From Cylindrospermum stagnale PCC 7417 (GTDB taxonomy: Bacteria; Cyanobacteriota; Cyanobacteriia; Cyanobacteriales; Nostocaceae), in the NCBI RefSeq assembly GCF_000317535.1, contig NC_019757.1, forward strand, positions 5,793,501-5,857,500: a stretch of DNA of 64,000 bases, in the 5' to 3' direction. The notes beneath the pieces are model-generated. The model made no database searches. It was not told the DNA's origin and saw nothing but the letters and a program-made list of their open reading frames with translations. A program made the translations under genes and the position numbers. Below are positions 8,509-16,555 of the stretch, piece by piece; the stretch's first letter is position 1, and every line of letters starts with the position of its first letter.

Positions 8509-8573
8509 GTAACTTTCCTGAGTAACGAGTCCTGAGTTCTAAGTCTCAAAAGGAATTCCTTCTTAGCACTCAG

Positions 8574-8594
8574 TACTCCATACTCCATACTCCA
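8574..8594. repeat. Heptanucleotide repeat TACTCCA x3
   Basis: Three exact TACTCCA units followed by a degenerate one lie between the convergent malQ and RodZ-like genes. This is an STRR-type repeat. Confidence 0.75.
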
Positions 8595-8635
8595 TACTCA
8601 GCATGGGCTACGCCCCGCACTGACTACAGCACTCT

Positions 8636-9439
8636 TCAAGACTTGGGTTTGGCAGCAATCCTGACTTCTTCAACTTTCCCAGGCTCTCCCATTTCCTTTG
8701 CTTCCTGCTGATTGACGCTCATCAGCACACCACCAGCATTATCCGTTTTCACAGTGAGTTGCTGAGTGGCTTGCCAAGTGCGGCGAGATCCTTCTGGCAG
8801 AATCCCCTCAAACTCGGTTTTGCCGTCGGCGATTACACGAATCCAAGATGACGATTTCAAAGTCACACCAATCTGTACTGACTGACTTTGTTTCTTGCTA
8901 CTAACAGGTTGAAGTTCTGGTGAATTATTTGGTTGGTTTATTTCTGGTGGTAAAAGCGATTCTTTTTGTGGACTTGGAGGAATTTGGCTATTATTCGCTT
9001 GTAATGCGGCATTATTCAATAAGTTAGACAAGCCATTTACAGAAAATAGAATCAGGAAGATGTAAAGCAGGTAAAGATGAATCGGACGTAATTGTGCAAT
9101 GGTGGGTGTATTGTTCCAAGTCGGTTGGGGCATCACACGTTGAGAACCGATAGGAAAAGTACTGGCAAATTCTGCTCCATTAAAATCCAAGGCATCAGCA
9201 AATTGTCTGATCAAACCTTGAATATAAATGGGTTCTGGCAAATCTTCTAAATTACCTTCTTCAATCGCCTGCAACAACCGCCGAGGAATTCTGGTCAATG
9301 CAACCATTTCCTCTAAAGATAAACCCTTTTCCTGACGAGATGCCCAAAGTTGCGATCCCAGTTCTGCCAACTTGGAAGATCGTTGTTGTTCTATAGAAGG
9401 TGTCGTCTGTTGATCATCCTTCCTTCTTAGCCATTTCAT
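8636..9439 (-). CDS. RodZ-like protein: HTH_25 domain, one TM segment, DUF4115
   Basis: The 267-residue protein has the RodZ layout. A Cro/C1-type helix-turn-helix lies at about 28-92 (LSLEEMVALTRIPRRLLQAI). One transmembrane helix lies at about 119-140, followed by a polar linker. The C-terminal DUF4115 domain contains SSSWIRVIADGKTEFEG. RodZ proteins anchor the MreB cytoskeleton to the inner membrane and help determine cell shape. In cyanobacteria the role is inferred from the architecture. It is encoded 21 bp downstream of the pseudouridine synthase gene and probably co-transcribed with it. Confidence 0.85.
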   Translation of the reverse strand: MKWLRRKDDQQTTPSIEQQRSSKLAELGSQLWASRQEKGLSLEEMVALTRIPRRLLQAIEEGNLEDLPEPIYIQGLIRQFADALDFNGAEFASTFPIGSQRVMPQPTWNNTPTIAQLRPIHLYLLYIFLILFSVNGLSNLLNNAALQANNSQIPPSPQKESLLPPEINQPNNSPELQPVSSKKQSQSVQIGVTLKSSSWIRVIADGKTEFEGILPEGSRRTWQATQQLTVKTDNAGGVLMSVNQQEAKEMGEPGKVEEVRIAAKPKS

Positions 9440-9460
9440 GCTGTTTCTACACTCCTTAAC

Positions 9461-10231
9461 TTAGCTGAATCTTTCATAGGTATTAGGCGTTAATTGCTTT
9501 TGTAAAAAGCTAATCTCATCTTTTGTCAGGGAACGATAGTCACCCTCCTGTAAAAAGGGTGCTTTTGGCGTTTGTAATTGAATTGAACCGAGAGCAGTCC
9601 GATGCAGCTTGATTACTGGATATCCTAACTGTTGAGCTACACGGCGAATCTGGCGATTTCTTCCCTCCTGCAAAATAATTTCTAAACAGCTTTGCTCGGC
9701 ATCACGTTCAATCAGGGACACGCCTGCAATGCGTGTTTTTCTCCCTTCTAATACCACACCCTGACGCCATTTCTCCAGTACTGCTTCTGGCGGATGTCCT
9801 TTAACCAAAACATGGTACGTCTTAGAGATGCTATGGCTGGGATGGGTGAGTCCAAAGGTGAGATCTCCGTCATTGGTCAGAATTAATGCTCCTGTAGAGT
9901 TGGCGTCTAAACGCCCAACAGGATGAATACCTGAACCCTGTTGTAATTCTTTCGGTAGTAGATCCAAAACTGTCGGTCTTCCCTGGGGATCGTAGCAGGT
10001 GGAAACCACTCCCGCTGGTTTATGCAGCAACAGATATATTAAAGCCGGACGGGGCTTTTCAGACACCGGTTTACCATCGACGGCGATCGTATCTCTTTGG
10101 GGATCAACTTTTTGACCTAAATTTGCCAATACTCCATTGATCCGCACCCGTGATTGCCTAATCATTTCTTCGGCTTCACGACGTGAGGCAATGCCCCATT
10201 GAGCAAGAATTTTTTGTAACCGTGCCTCCAT
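9461..10231 (-). CDS. 23S/16S rRNA pseudouridine synthase, RsuA/RluB/E/F family
   Basis: The 256-residue protein starts with an S4 RNA-binding domain (MEARLQKILAQWGIASRREA). The catalytic domain carries the signature GRLDANSTGALI at 106-117. Asp109 is the expected catalytic aspartate that isomerises uridine to pseudouridine. The EGRNRQIRRVAQQLGYPV motif of this subfamily is also present. It is most like RluB-type large-subunit enzymes, but the exact rRNA position is not readable from sequence. It lies just upstream of the rodZ-like gene. Confidence 0.92.
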   Translation of the reverse strand: MEARLQKILAQWGIASRREAEEMIRQSRVRINGVLANLGQKVDPQRDTIAVDGKPVSEKPRPALIYLLLHKPAGVVSTCYDPQGRPTVLDLLPKELQQGSGIHPVGRLDANSTGALILTNDGDLTFGLTHPSHSISKTYHVLVKGHPPEAVLEKWRQGVVLEGRKTRIAGVSLIERDAEQSCLEIILQEGRNRQIRRVAQQLGYPVIKLHRTALGSIQLQTPKAPFLQEGDYRSLTKDEISFLQKQLTPNTYERFS

Positions 10232-10368
10232 GTAGAAATTGCTTATTTTTTGGTTAATAGATAAATCATAAGATTTGCATTTTGTAGTTAATGGGCATAA
10301 GTGTTACATTTAAGGCTTGTTTTAGTTCTGTCAGTTGTTGGGCAAATACCGATAAACAGAGTGGTTAA

Positions 10369-11082
10369 ATGCTAGAGCCAGATTCCCAAGCAGCAAGTGG
10401 AAAGAAAATTCGGGTTATTACGCAAGTTCTGACAACTGCGCTCAAGCTATGGCTAAGAGCACAAGTAAGCCAAGTATCCCAGATTGAGGTGGAGATTAGA
10501 GCAAGCGATCGCCAAATTCTTTCTGGGCGTATCCCCTGGGTATCGATTTTTGCCAGTCACGCAGTATATCAAGGTCTCCATGTTACACAAATTCAACTAG
10601 AGGCAGAAAATATTCGGTTAAACGTTGGCTCAGTACTCAAGGGACAGCCTCTGCGACTGCTAGAAACAGTACCAGTAAGTGGTGAGATGATCGTTGCAGA
10701 AAAGGATCTCAATGATTCCCTCTCTTCTGAATTATTATCGACTGCTTTAAATGATGTACTGGTTAAACTTTTACCAGAACACTGCCCAAAATCCAAGCCA
10801 ATTACTTGGCAAAAGATTATCCTTGACCATAAGCGAATCATACTGCATGGCATCCCAGCATCTGACAGCGAACTCACATTTTTAGAAATCTTTCTCGGCC
10901 TAGAGCTACTCAACTCTCAAGTATTGCAACTAGCGCAAATCCAGATCCAGCGCCAAAAGGAGGCGCTATTAGAAGATAATTATGGCTACAGTCTGGATCT
11001 TGGGTCTGATGTCAATATTCAAGAACTAACGCTGATCCCCGGCCAGCTCGTCTGTCGTGGGCGGATTAACGTTAACCCCTAA
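10369..11082 (+). CDS. DUF2993 (LmeA-like) family protein
   Basis: The 237-residue protein matches the DUF2993 pattern common in cyanobacteria and actinobacteria: a long amphipathic beta-rich domain with IRASDRQILSGRIPWVSI and a repeated 'leu-gln-x-ala' hydrophobic alternation. Actinobacterial LmeA binds phospholipid in the periplasm, but this protein lacks an obvious signal peptide. A cytoplasmic or membrane-peripheral lipid-binding role is inference. It is divergent from the pseudouridine synthase gene with a 137-bp shared upstream region. Confidence 0.75.
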   Translation: MLEPDSQAASGKKIRVITQVLTTALKLWLRAQVSQVSQIEVEIRASDRQILSGRIPWVSIFASHAVYQGLHVTQIQLEAENIRLNVGSVLKGQPLRLLETVPVSGEMIVAEKDLNDSLSSELLSTALNDVLVKLLPEHCPKSKPITWQKIILDHKRIILHGIPASDSELTFLEIFLGLELLNSQVLQLAQIQIQRQKEALLEDNYGYSLDLGSDVNIQELTLIPGQLVCRGRINVNP

Positions 11083-11513
11083 TCATTAAAAATAGAAAAT
11101 TAATAATCCTGACTCTTTATCTTAAATTATAGTTTTCACCACATCCGATGTGGTTCGAGAGCAAAAACTATTTTAGCCAATTCCGCCAATATACCCACGC
11201 TGCCAAAGCCAGCGAATATCACACTTAGTGCTTCTAACGTGGTTTTTTCCGGAATTCTTGTCTAATATTCCTGGTCTGGGCGGGGAATATCCGGAAATAC
11301 TGCCAGAAAAAATAATTAAGTCAACGTCAAAGTCAAAAAATAGGGGTTGCAGGTTGTCAGGGTGTAGGGGAAACCCCATCAATTTAATCAGGACGCTATC
11401 AACAAAAGTGCCATCTGTCTCGGCTGATATCAACGATATTTTCTATTCATCAATTAATTGGTTCTAGATTCTGTACTGCAACCCTACGCCCTAAGACCCC
11501 TTCAATCTCATAG
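11083..11513. other. Intergenic region without a supported gene
   Basis: Two open frames of about 80 codons overlap here on opposite strands, with no RBS, no recognisable domain and no consistent codon bias. A fold-back around AGGGGAAACCCCA and an imperfect CCGGAATTC/GGAATATCCGG pair are visible. I see nothing I can name. Confidence 0.5.
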
Positions 11514-12410
11514 TTAATTATCTGCTAGCAACGGCAACAGGAGGGTGACGAAATAGTAAACCAAAGGAGCTGTGAAAATATAACTGTCAGTACGGTCTAA
11601 AATGCCACCGTGACCAGGAATTAACTGTCCTGAGTCTTTTACCCCTGCATCGCGTTTGAGCATAGACTCGGTGAGGTCACCTAAAAGACTAGCAATGCCA
11701 ATCAGTAAGCCTAATGCTACACCAGTGAAAGGGTATCTGGGCAAGTGAAGATAATAAGCTCCTGCTAAGGCGACTGCAACGCTGGCTGTGATCCCAAAAA
11801 CTGCGCCTTCGACAGTTTTTTTGGGGCTGATATCAGACAGACGGGTTTTGCCAAAGAATTTACCAATAATGTAAGCGCCAATATCAGCTGCCCAAATGCA
11901 CAGAAAAGTTAGCACTGTGACTGTTAAACCTTGCGGTAGAGAGGCGAAATTTGCTGTGTTGAGAAAATCGTTCCAGGCTAGGGGCCAGTAACCACCTAAT
12001 GGAAGATTGCTGATAGCTGCACTATCGAGATCCCGCAACCGCACCCAATAGCTTGGCAAGTAACCGACATAAAATAGCCCCATAATCGAAGCGGAAACAT
12101 CGGCAATTGTGGCAAATTGGGGTTGAAACAGTAGGTAAAAACAAATAAGTGTGCCAGCTATCGGCATCACAGCATCAGCTAAATTACCATCAAGGGTACA
12201 AATGGTTAATAAGACTTGGCTGACAAACATGGTAGTTTTAGCGGCTGGAGCTATGCCTCTGGCTCGCACCAAATTAAAATATTCCTGTTGACCTAAAAAG
12301 ACGACGATCGCGATCGCAATCGTAAAGTACCAGCCCCCCAGCAGGGTTGACAACAGTGCAAGCGCGATCGCAATAATTCCACTAATAATTCGAGACCAAG
12401 GCATAAGCAA
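11514..12410 (-). CDS. cdsA: Phosphatidate cytidylyltransferase (CDP-diglyceride synthase)
   Basis: CdsA converts phosphatidic acid and CTP to CDP-diacylglycerol, the precursor of phosphatidylglycerol, which is the only phospholipid of cyanobacterial thylakoids. The 298-residue polytopic protein has about eight hydrophobic segments. The complete family signature lies at 249-275: SMLKRDAGVKDSGQ followed by HGGILDRTDS. Start could be Met1 or Met3, two codons apart. It lies about 270 bp downstream of cbiT's end on the same strand. Confidence 0.95.
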   Translation of the reverse strand: MLMPWSRIISGIIAIALALLSTLLGGWYFTIAIAIVVFLGQQEYFNLVRARGIAPAAKTTMFVSQVLLTICTLDGNLADAVMPIAGTLICFYLLFQPQFATIADVSASIMGLFYVGYLPSYWVRLRDLDSAAISNLPLGGYWPLAWNDFLNTANFASLPQGLTVTVLTFLCIWAADIGAYIIGKFFGKTRLSDISPKKTVEGAVFGITASVAVALAGAYYLHLPRYPFTGVALGLLIGIASLLGDLTESMLKRDAGVKDSGQLIPGHGGILDRTDSYIFTAPLVYYFVTLLLPLLADN

Positions 12411-12643
12411 TTAAAAATTAAAAAGGCATTCATTAAAAATGAGGAAATGCAGTTACAGCCTAAATCCTGACTGCCAATACAATACCAATTGACCAAGTCA
12501 CAGATCCCCAGAGAATTTTGACCCAAATCCCAAATCAAAAATTACTAATCTCAAATTAAGGGGAAGCAGAGGCAGAAAAAGCCCAAAAGCCTAGGAGAGA
12601 AGATTTCTCCTGATACTCTATCCCTATGCCCCATGCCCAAACC

Positions 12644-12677
12644 ATAATTTTTAATTTTTAATTTTTAATTTTTAATT
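12644..12677. repeat. Heptanucleotide repeat TTTTTAA
   Basis: Four to five consecutive ATTTTTA units lie between cbiT and cdsA. This is an STRR-type simple repeat. Confidence 0.75.
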
Positions 12678-12679
12678 GT

Positions 12680-13282
12680 TTAGTCTAGTTTCTCACCACT
12701 GAGAATAAAAATGGGATCGGCGGCGACAAAGGTTTGAGAAATGCCTCGTGTCTCTAAGCGGTTGACCGCAGATTGGACAACTTCGATATTTCTGGCTCTT
12801 AACTGAGAAAAGCTCTGGGATATAGCATACAGACTTTCTAGATTAACAGCTGTGGCGACTACTCGACCTGATGGTGGCAAATAATGCCATACGGTTTGCA
12901 AAATATCCTGGATGGGTCTTCCTCCCTCAATACAGACGCGGTGAGGAGCAAGCTTGAGGTCATGCAAACACTCTGGGGCGCTGCCTTCAATTACTTCCAC
13001 ATTTTTGACATCAAAGCGATCGCAGTTGCGTTTGATCAAGTTAGCCACTTCTTCATCCCGTTCTACAGCTAGAATCCGGCCGCTGGGACACAACAATCCC
13101 ACTTCTACCGGAATTGTCCCCGTACCCGCACCAATGTCCCACAACACTGAATCGGGTTTTAGCCGCAATTGGGAAATCAACAGCAATCGCACTTCTCGCC
13201 CGCTTAAGGGAATTCCTGGTAAATGCTCAAACAATTCATCGGGAATACCAGGAGTAATGTAAGGCCAAAGTTTGGAGGGCAT
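12680..13282 (-). CDS. cbiT: Cobalt-precorrin-6B C15-methyltransferase-like protein (CbiT)
   Basis: The product starts at MPSKLWPYITPGIPDELF, which matches the CbiT N-terminus. A Met four codons upstream is less typical. It has the class I SAM motif DIGAGTGTIPVEVG and the CbiT hallmarks GIPLSGREVR and CIEGGRPIQDIL. CbiT methylates C15 and decarboxylates the acetate chain of the corrin ring during cobalamin synthesis. In many organisms it is fused to CbiE; here it is a stand-alone domain of about 200 residues. No other cob/cbi gene is in the window. Confidence 0.88.
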   Translation of the reverse strand: MPSKLWPYITPGIPDELFEHLPGIPLSGREVRLLLISQLRLKPDSVLWDIGAGTGTIPVEVGLLCPSGRILAVERDEEVANLIKRNCDRFDVKNVEVIEGSAPECLHDLKLAPHRVCIEGGRPIQDILQTVWHYLPPSGRVVATAVNLESLYAISQSFSQLRARNIEVVQSAVNRLETRGISQTFVAADPIFILSGEKLD

Positions 13283-13376
13283 AGAACCACACAATTATAC
13301 TAGGGATATCGGCTTGACTCATTTGACAAGCCATAAGCTATAAAACTTTTTCCACGTAGCGCGATAATTAATCATC

Positions 13377-14777
13377 ATGATTGGGGAAATATTAGGTAAT
13401 CGCTACGAAGTTCGGCAGCAGTTGGGAAAAAAGGCAGGGCGGAGGACGCTATTAGCTGGCGATCTGAAAAATGGTGAATTAGTGGTGGTCAAGTTACTCT
13501 CTTTTGGCAGTGATTTTGAGTGGGATTCACTCAAACTATTTGAGCGAGAAGCCGAAACCTTAAAATCTTTGTCACACCCTGCTATTCCTCGCTATTTAGA
13601 CTATTTTGAGGTAAATTCCCCAAGCATCAAAGGATTTGCCTTAGTACAAACTTATATTCCTGCCCAAACTTTAGCGCAATACTTACAAACTGGGCGGACT
13701 TTTACAGAAGCTGAAGTTAAAGCGATCGCCTTTGCACTATTAGAAATTCTGATTTACCTACATGGGCTACATCCGCCTGTGATTCACCGTGATCTTAAGC
13801 CTAGCAATATTTTATTAAGCGATCGCTCTGGCAATAGTATCGGTCAAGTTTATTTAGTAGATTTTGGCTCAGTACAAACCGTCTTGGCCACAGAAGGCGC
13901 AACTCGGACTGTGGTAGGTACTTATGGCTATATGCCACCAGAGCAATTTGGCGGACGCACGGTGGCGGCATCTGACCTTTATAGTTTAGGTGCAACTTTA
14001 ATTTATTTGGTAACGGGTATCCATCCTGCGGATTTACCCCAAAAGGATTTTCGGATTCAGTTTGAGCAAGTTGCGGGTGTTAGTCCCAGCTTTACCCGCT
14101 GGTTGCAGTGGATGACTCAACCGAGTTTAGAAAGGCGGTTAAGTTCTGCCACTGTTGCAATTAAAGCAATCGAACAATCGCAGTTACCCAGCAGCACTGC
14201 TTTAACTGTAGGTAAACCGGCTGGTAGCAAAATTCAACTTACCAAAGAGGAAGATGCTCTCTTAATAGAGATTCCGCCGGTTGGGTTCCAAGCCTCGATG
14301 GTGTCTCTCGGTTTATTTGCGATCGCCTGGAATTCCTTTATTCTATTTTGGACTATTGGCGCTCTCTCGGCACCAATTCCAATCAACATCCCCTTTGCTT
14401 TGTTCTCCCTTCCCTTTTGGGGTGCTGGCGCCTCGATGCTGTACACCCTATTGTCTGGCTTATTTGGCAGGATACGACTACGTATAGATAGCCAGCAAAT
14501 TGCCTTCACCTACGAGTTATTAAAATTTAAATTCCATCGTCCCCGGCCATCTCCCAGAGAAAGTATCAGCAAGCTAGTTTACATTCCCACACACTTTACT
14601 AAAGATTCTGAGGGAAACCAAACTCAAGTACCAGCACAATTGGATATTTGGGCAGGAGTACAAAAGTATCATCTTGATGTTTCTGCTAGCGGAATTAAAT
14701 CTGAAGCGGAACTGGAATGGCTAGCTGAGGAATTGAAGTATTGGTTAGGTATGGAGATAACGAGAGAGAAAATCTAG
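13377..14777 (+). CDS. Ser/Thr protein kinase with C-terminal membrane domain (copy 1)
   Basis: This 466-residue Hanks-type kinase has a catalytic loop HRDLKPSNILL (137-147), VDFGSVQ at the DFG site, and GTYGYMPPEQF in the activation segment. The usual glycine-rich loop is replaced by LGKKAGRRTLLA, while the ATP-anchoring lysine (VVVKLL) and alpha-C glutamate (FEREAETL) are kept. After the kinase, two hydrophobic segments at about 300-365 and a cytosolic tail follow. It has a near-duplicate 58 bp downstream on the same strand. Ligand and substrate are unknown. Confidence 0.9.
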   Translation: MIGEILGNRYEVRQQLGKKAGRRTLLAGDLKNGELVVVKLLSFGSDFEWDSLKLFEREAETLKSLSHPAIPRYLDYFEVNSPSIKGFALVQTYIPAQTLAQYLQTGRTFTEAEVKAIAFALLEILIYLHGLHPPVIHRDLKPSNILLSDRSGNSIGQVYLVDFGSVQTVLATEGATRTVVGTYGYMPPEQFGGRTVAASDLYSLGATLIYLVTGIHPADLPQKDFRIQFEQVAGVSPSFTRWLQWMTQPSLERRLSSATVAIKAIEQSQLPSSTALTVGKPAGSKIQLTKEEDALLIEIPPVGFQASMVSLGLFAIAWNSFILFWTIGALSAPIPINIPFALFSLPFWGAGASMLYTLLSGLFGRIRLRIDSQQIAFTYELLKFKFHRPRPSPRESISKLVYIPTHFTKDSEGNQTQVPAQLDIWAGVQKYHLDVSASGIKSEAELEWLAEELKYWLGMEITREKI

Positions 14778-14835
14778 CTAAACTTACATCTATCTCCAGA
14801 TGAAACTATCCAAAAAACTCTAAAAAATCTTAGCT

Positions 14836-16230
14836 ATGATTGGGGAAATATTCGCGAATCGCTACGAAATTCAGCAAAATTTGGGGAAAAAGGCAGGGCG
14901 GCGGACGCTACTAGCCCGTAACTTAGAAACTCAGCAACCAGCCATCATCAAGTTACTCAGCTTTGGCGGTGATTTTGAGTGGGATGACCTTAAACTGTTT
15001 GAACGAGAAGCCGAAACCTTAAAATCTTTATCACATCCCGCTATTCCTCGCTATTTAGACTATTTTGAGGTAAATTCCCCAAGCATCAAAGGATTTGCCT
15101 TAGTACAAACTTATATCCCCGCCCAGACTTTAGAGCAATACTTACAAACTGGGCGGACTTTTACCGAAGCTGAAGTCAAAAAAATAGCCAAAGCGCTTTT
15201 AGAAATTCTGATTTACCTACATGGGCTACATCCGCCTGTAATCCACCGTGATATTAAGCCTAGCAATATTTTATTAGGCGATCGCTCTGGCAATAGTATC
15301 GGTCAAGTTTATTTAGTAGATTTTGGCTCAGTGCAAACTGTTCTAGCCACAGAAGGCGCAACTCGGACTGTGGTAGGTACTTATGGCTATATGCCACAGG
15401 AGCAATTTGGCGGACGCACGGTAGCAGCATCTGACCTTTATAGTTTAGGTGCAACGTTGATTTATTTGGTGACGGGTACTCAGCCAGCAGATTTACCCCA
15501 AAAAGATTTTCGGATTCAGTTTGAGCAAGTTGCTAATATCAGCCCTAGCTTTAGCCATTGGTTAAAGTGGATGACAGAACCGAGTTTAGAAAAGCGTTTG
15601 AGTTCGGCAAATGAAGCACTTCAAGCTTTAAATAAGCCAAAGGTTCAAAGTACAGATACTTTAACCGTAATAAAACCCGTTGATAGTAAAATTAAACTGA
15701 CAAAAAATAGAGATTCTCTAGAAATTATTATTCCGCCGATTGGCTTTGGTCTGTCCACAATGCCCACAGGTATAGCTATTATATGCATTAACGTATTTTT
15801 TCTAGGTTCTTCAGTTATATCGTTCCAGACACCTTTGGCTGGCAGTCTATTTTTATTTTACTATTTTCTTTTAGTTTCTGGTATCAGCTTATTTTTACTG
15901 TATAACTTTCTGTTCGGTTTGTTTGGACATATCCGGCTGTCTCTGAATCAACAGAAAATTTCCTTAACCCGCGAAATATTTGGACTTAAATTCAATTTTC
16001 CTCAACCAGCACAACGCCAGGACATTTGTATGCTCCAACGGATCAGAAAATATGTGCAAAAAGATTTTGGGAGTAGTTCATATCAGGTCAAAGCGCAGAT
16101 TATTATTTGGGCTGGAAAACGGATAAAATATCAAATAGGAGGTAACGATGAGTTAATTACTGAACCAGAACTCGACTGGCTTGCTCATGAATTGAGCGAC
16201 TGGTTAGGTATACCGATTAGAAAGGAATAA
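14836..16230 (+). CDS. Ser/Thr protein kinase with C-terminal membrane domain (copy 2)
   Basis: This tandem paralogue (464 residues) of the preceding kinase has HRDIKPSNILL, VDFGSVQ and the same altered nucleotide loop LGKKAGRRTLLA. DNA identity with copy 1 is very high through the kinase core (about 15.01-15.50 kb against 13.55-14.04 kb) and falls sharply in the membrane and C-terminal part, which keeps only the layout. That mosaic pattern suggests gene conversion after duplication. The two genes are 58 bp apart and probably co-transcribed. The divergent tail may give each kinase a different input. Confidence 0.9.
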   Translation: MIGEIFANRYEIQQNLGKKAGRRTLLARNLETQQPAIIKLLSFGGDFEWDDLKLFEREAETLKSLSHPAIPRYLDYFEVNSPSIKGFALVQTYIPAQTLEQYLQTGRTFTEAEVKKIAKALLEILIYLHGLHPPVIHRDIKPSNILLGDRSGNSIGQVYLVDFGSVQTVLATEGATRTVVGTYGYMPQEQFGGRTVAASDLYSLGATLIYLVTGTQPADLPQKDFRIQFEQVANISPSFSHWLKWMTEPSLEKRLSSANEALQALNKPKVQSTDTLTVIKPVDSKIKLTKNRDSLEIIIPPIGFGLSTMPTGIAIICINVFFLGSSVISFQTPLAGSLFLFYYFLLVSGISLFLLYNFLFGLFGHIRLSLNQQKISLTREIFGLKFNFPQPAQRQDICMLQRIRKYVQKDFGSSSYQVKAQIIIWAGKRIKYQIGGNDELITEPELDWLAHELSDWLGIPIRKE

Positions 16231-16341
16231 CCATTATCAGCAACTTAATGTTCCATCAGTTTCCAGCAGTTGGATCATAGAAAATTCTGTGAAATCGGTA
16301 TAGTTCTATAGTTAATTACAGAAGCTTTAGAGGAAAATTAT

Positions 16342-16506
16342 ATGTTTGGACTAGGATTACCAGAAATAAGTATAATTGCTATTGTTGCTTTGCTGATTTT
16401 TGGCCCAAAAAAAATTCCCGAATTGGGAAGCGCATTGGGTAAAAGCCTCAGAGGTTTTAAAGAAGGACTGAAAAATGCCAATGACGAAACCAATCCAGAA
16501 GAATAA
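16342..16506 (+). CDS. tatA: Twin-arginine translocase subunit TatA/TatE-like
   Basis: A 54-residue protein begins MFGLGLPEISIIAIVALLIF, which is a single N-terminal membrane helix. The TatA hinge FGPKKIPELG and an amphipathic helix GKSLRGFKEGL follow, then an acidic tail. This is the standard TatA/E fold. TatA oligomers form the pore that exports folded proteins carrying RR signal peptides, here across the thylakoid or plasma membrane. GAGGAAAATTAT just upstream gives a plausible RBS. It converges on cphA. Confidence 0.9.
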   Translation: MFGLGLPEISIIAIVALLIFGPKKIPELGSALGKSLRGFKEGLKNANDETNPEE

Positions 16507-16555
16507 CCAAAATAATCAATAGTAGAGACGGCTGAATTGCGTCTCCACTATGTGA

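Noticed and set aside
11173-11467. Two overlapping ORFs of about 80 codons on opposite strands
   Set aside because: No RBS, no recognisable domain, and neither shows clear coding bias.
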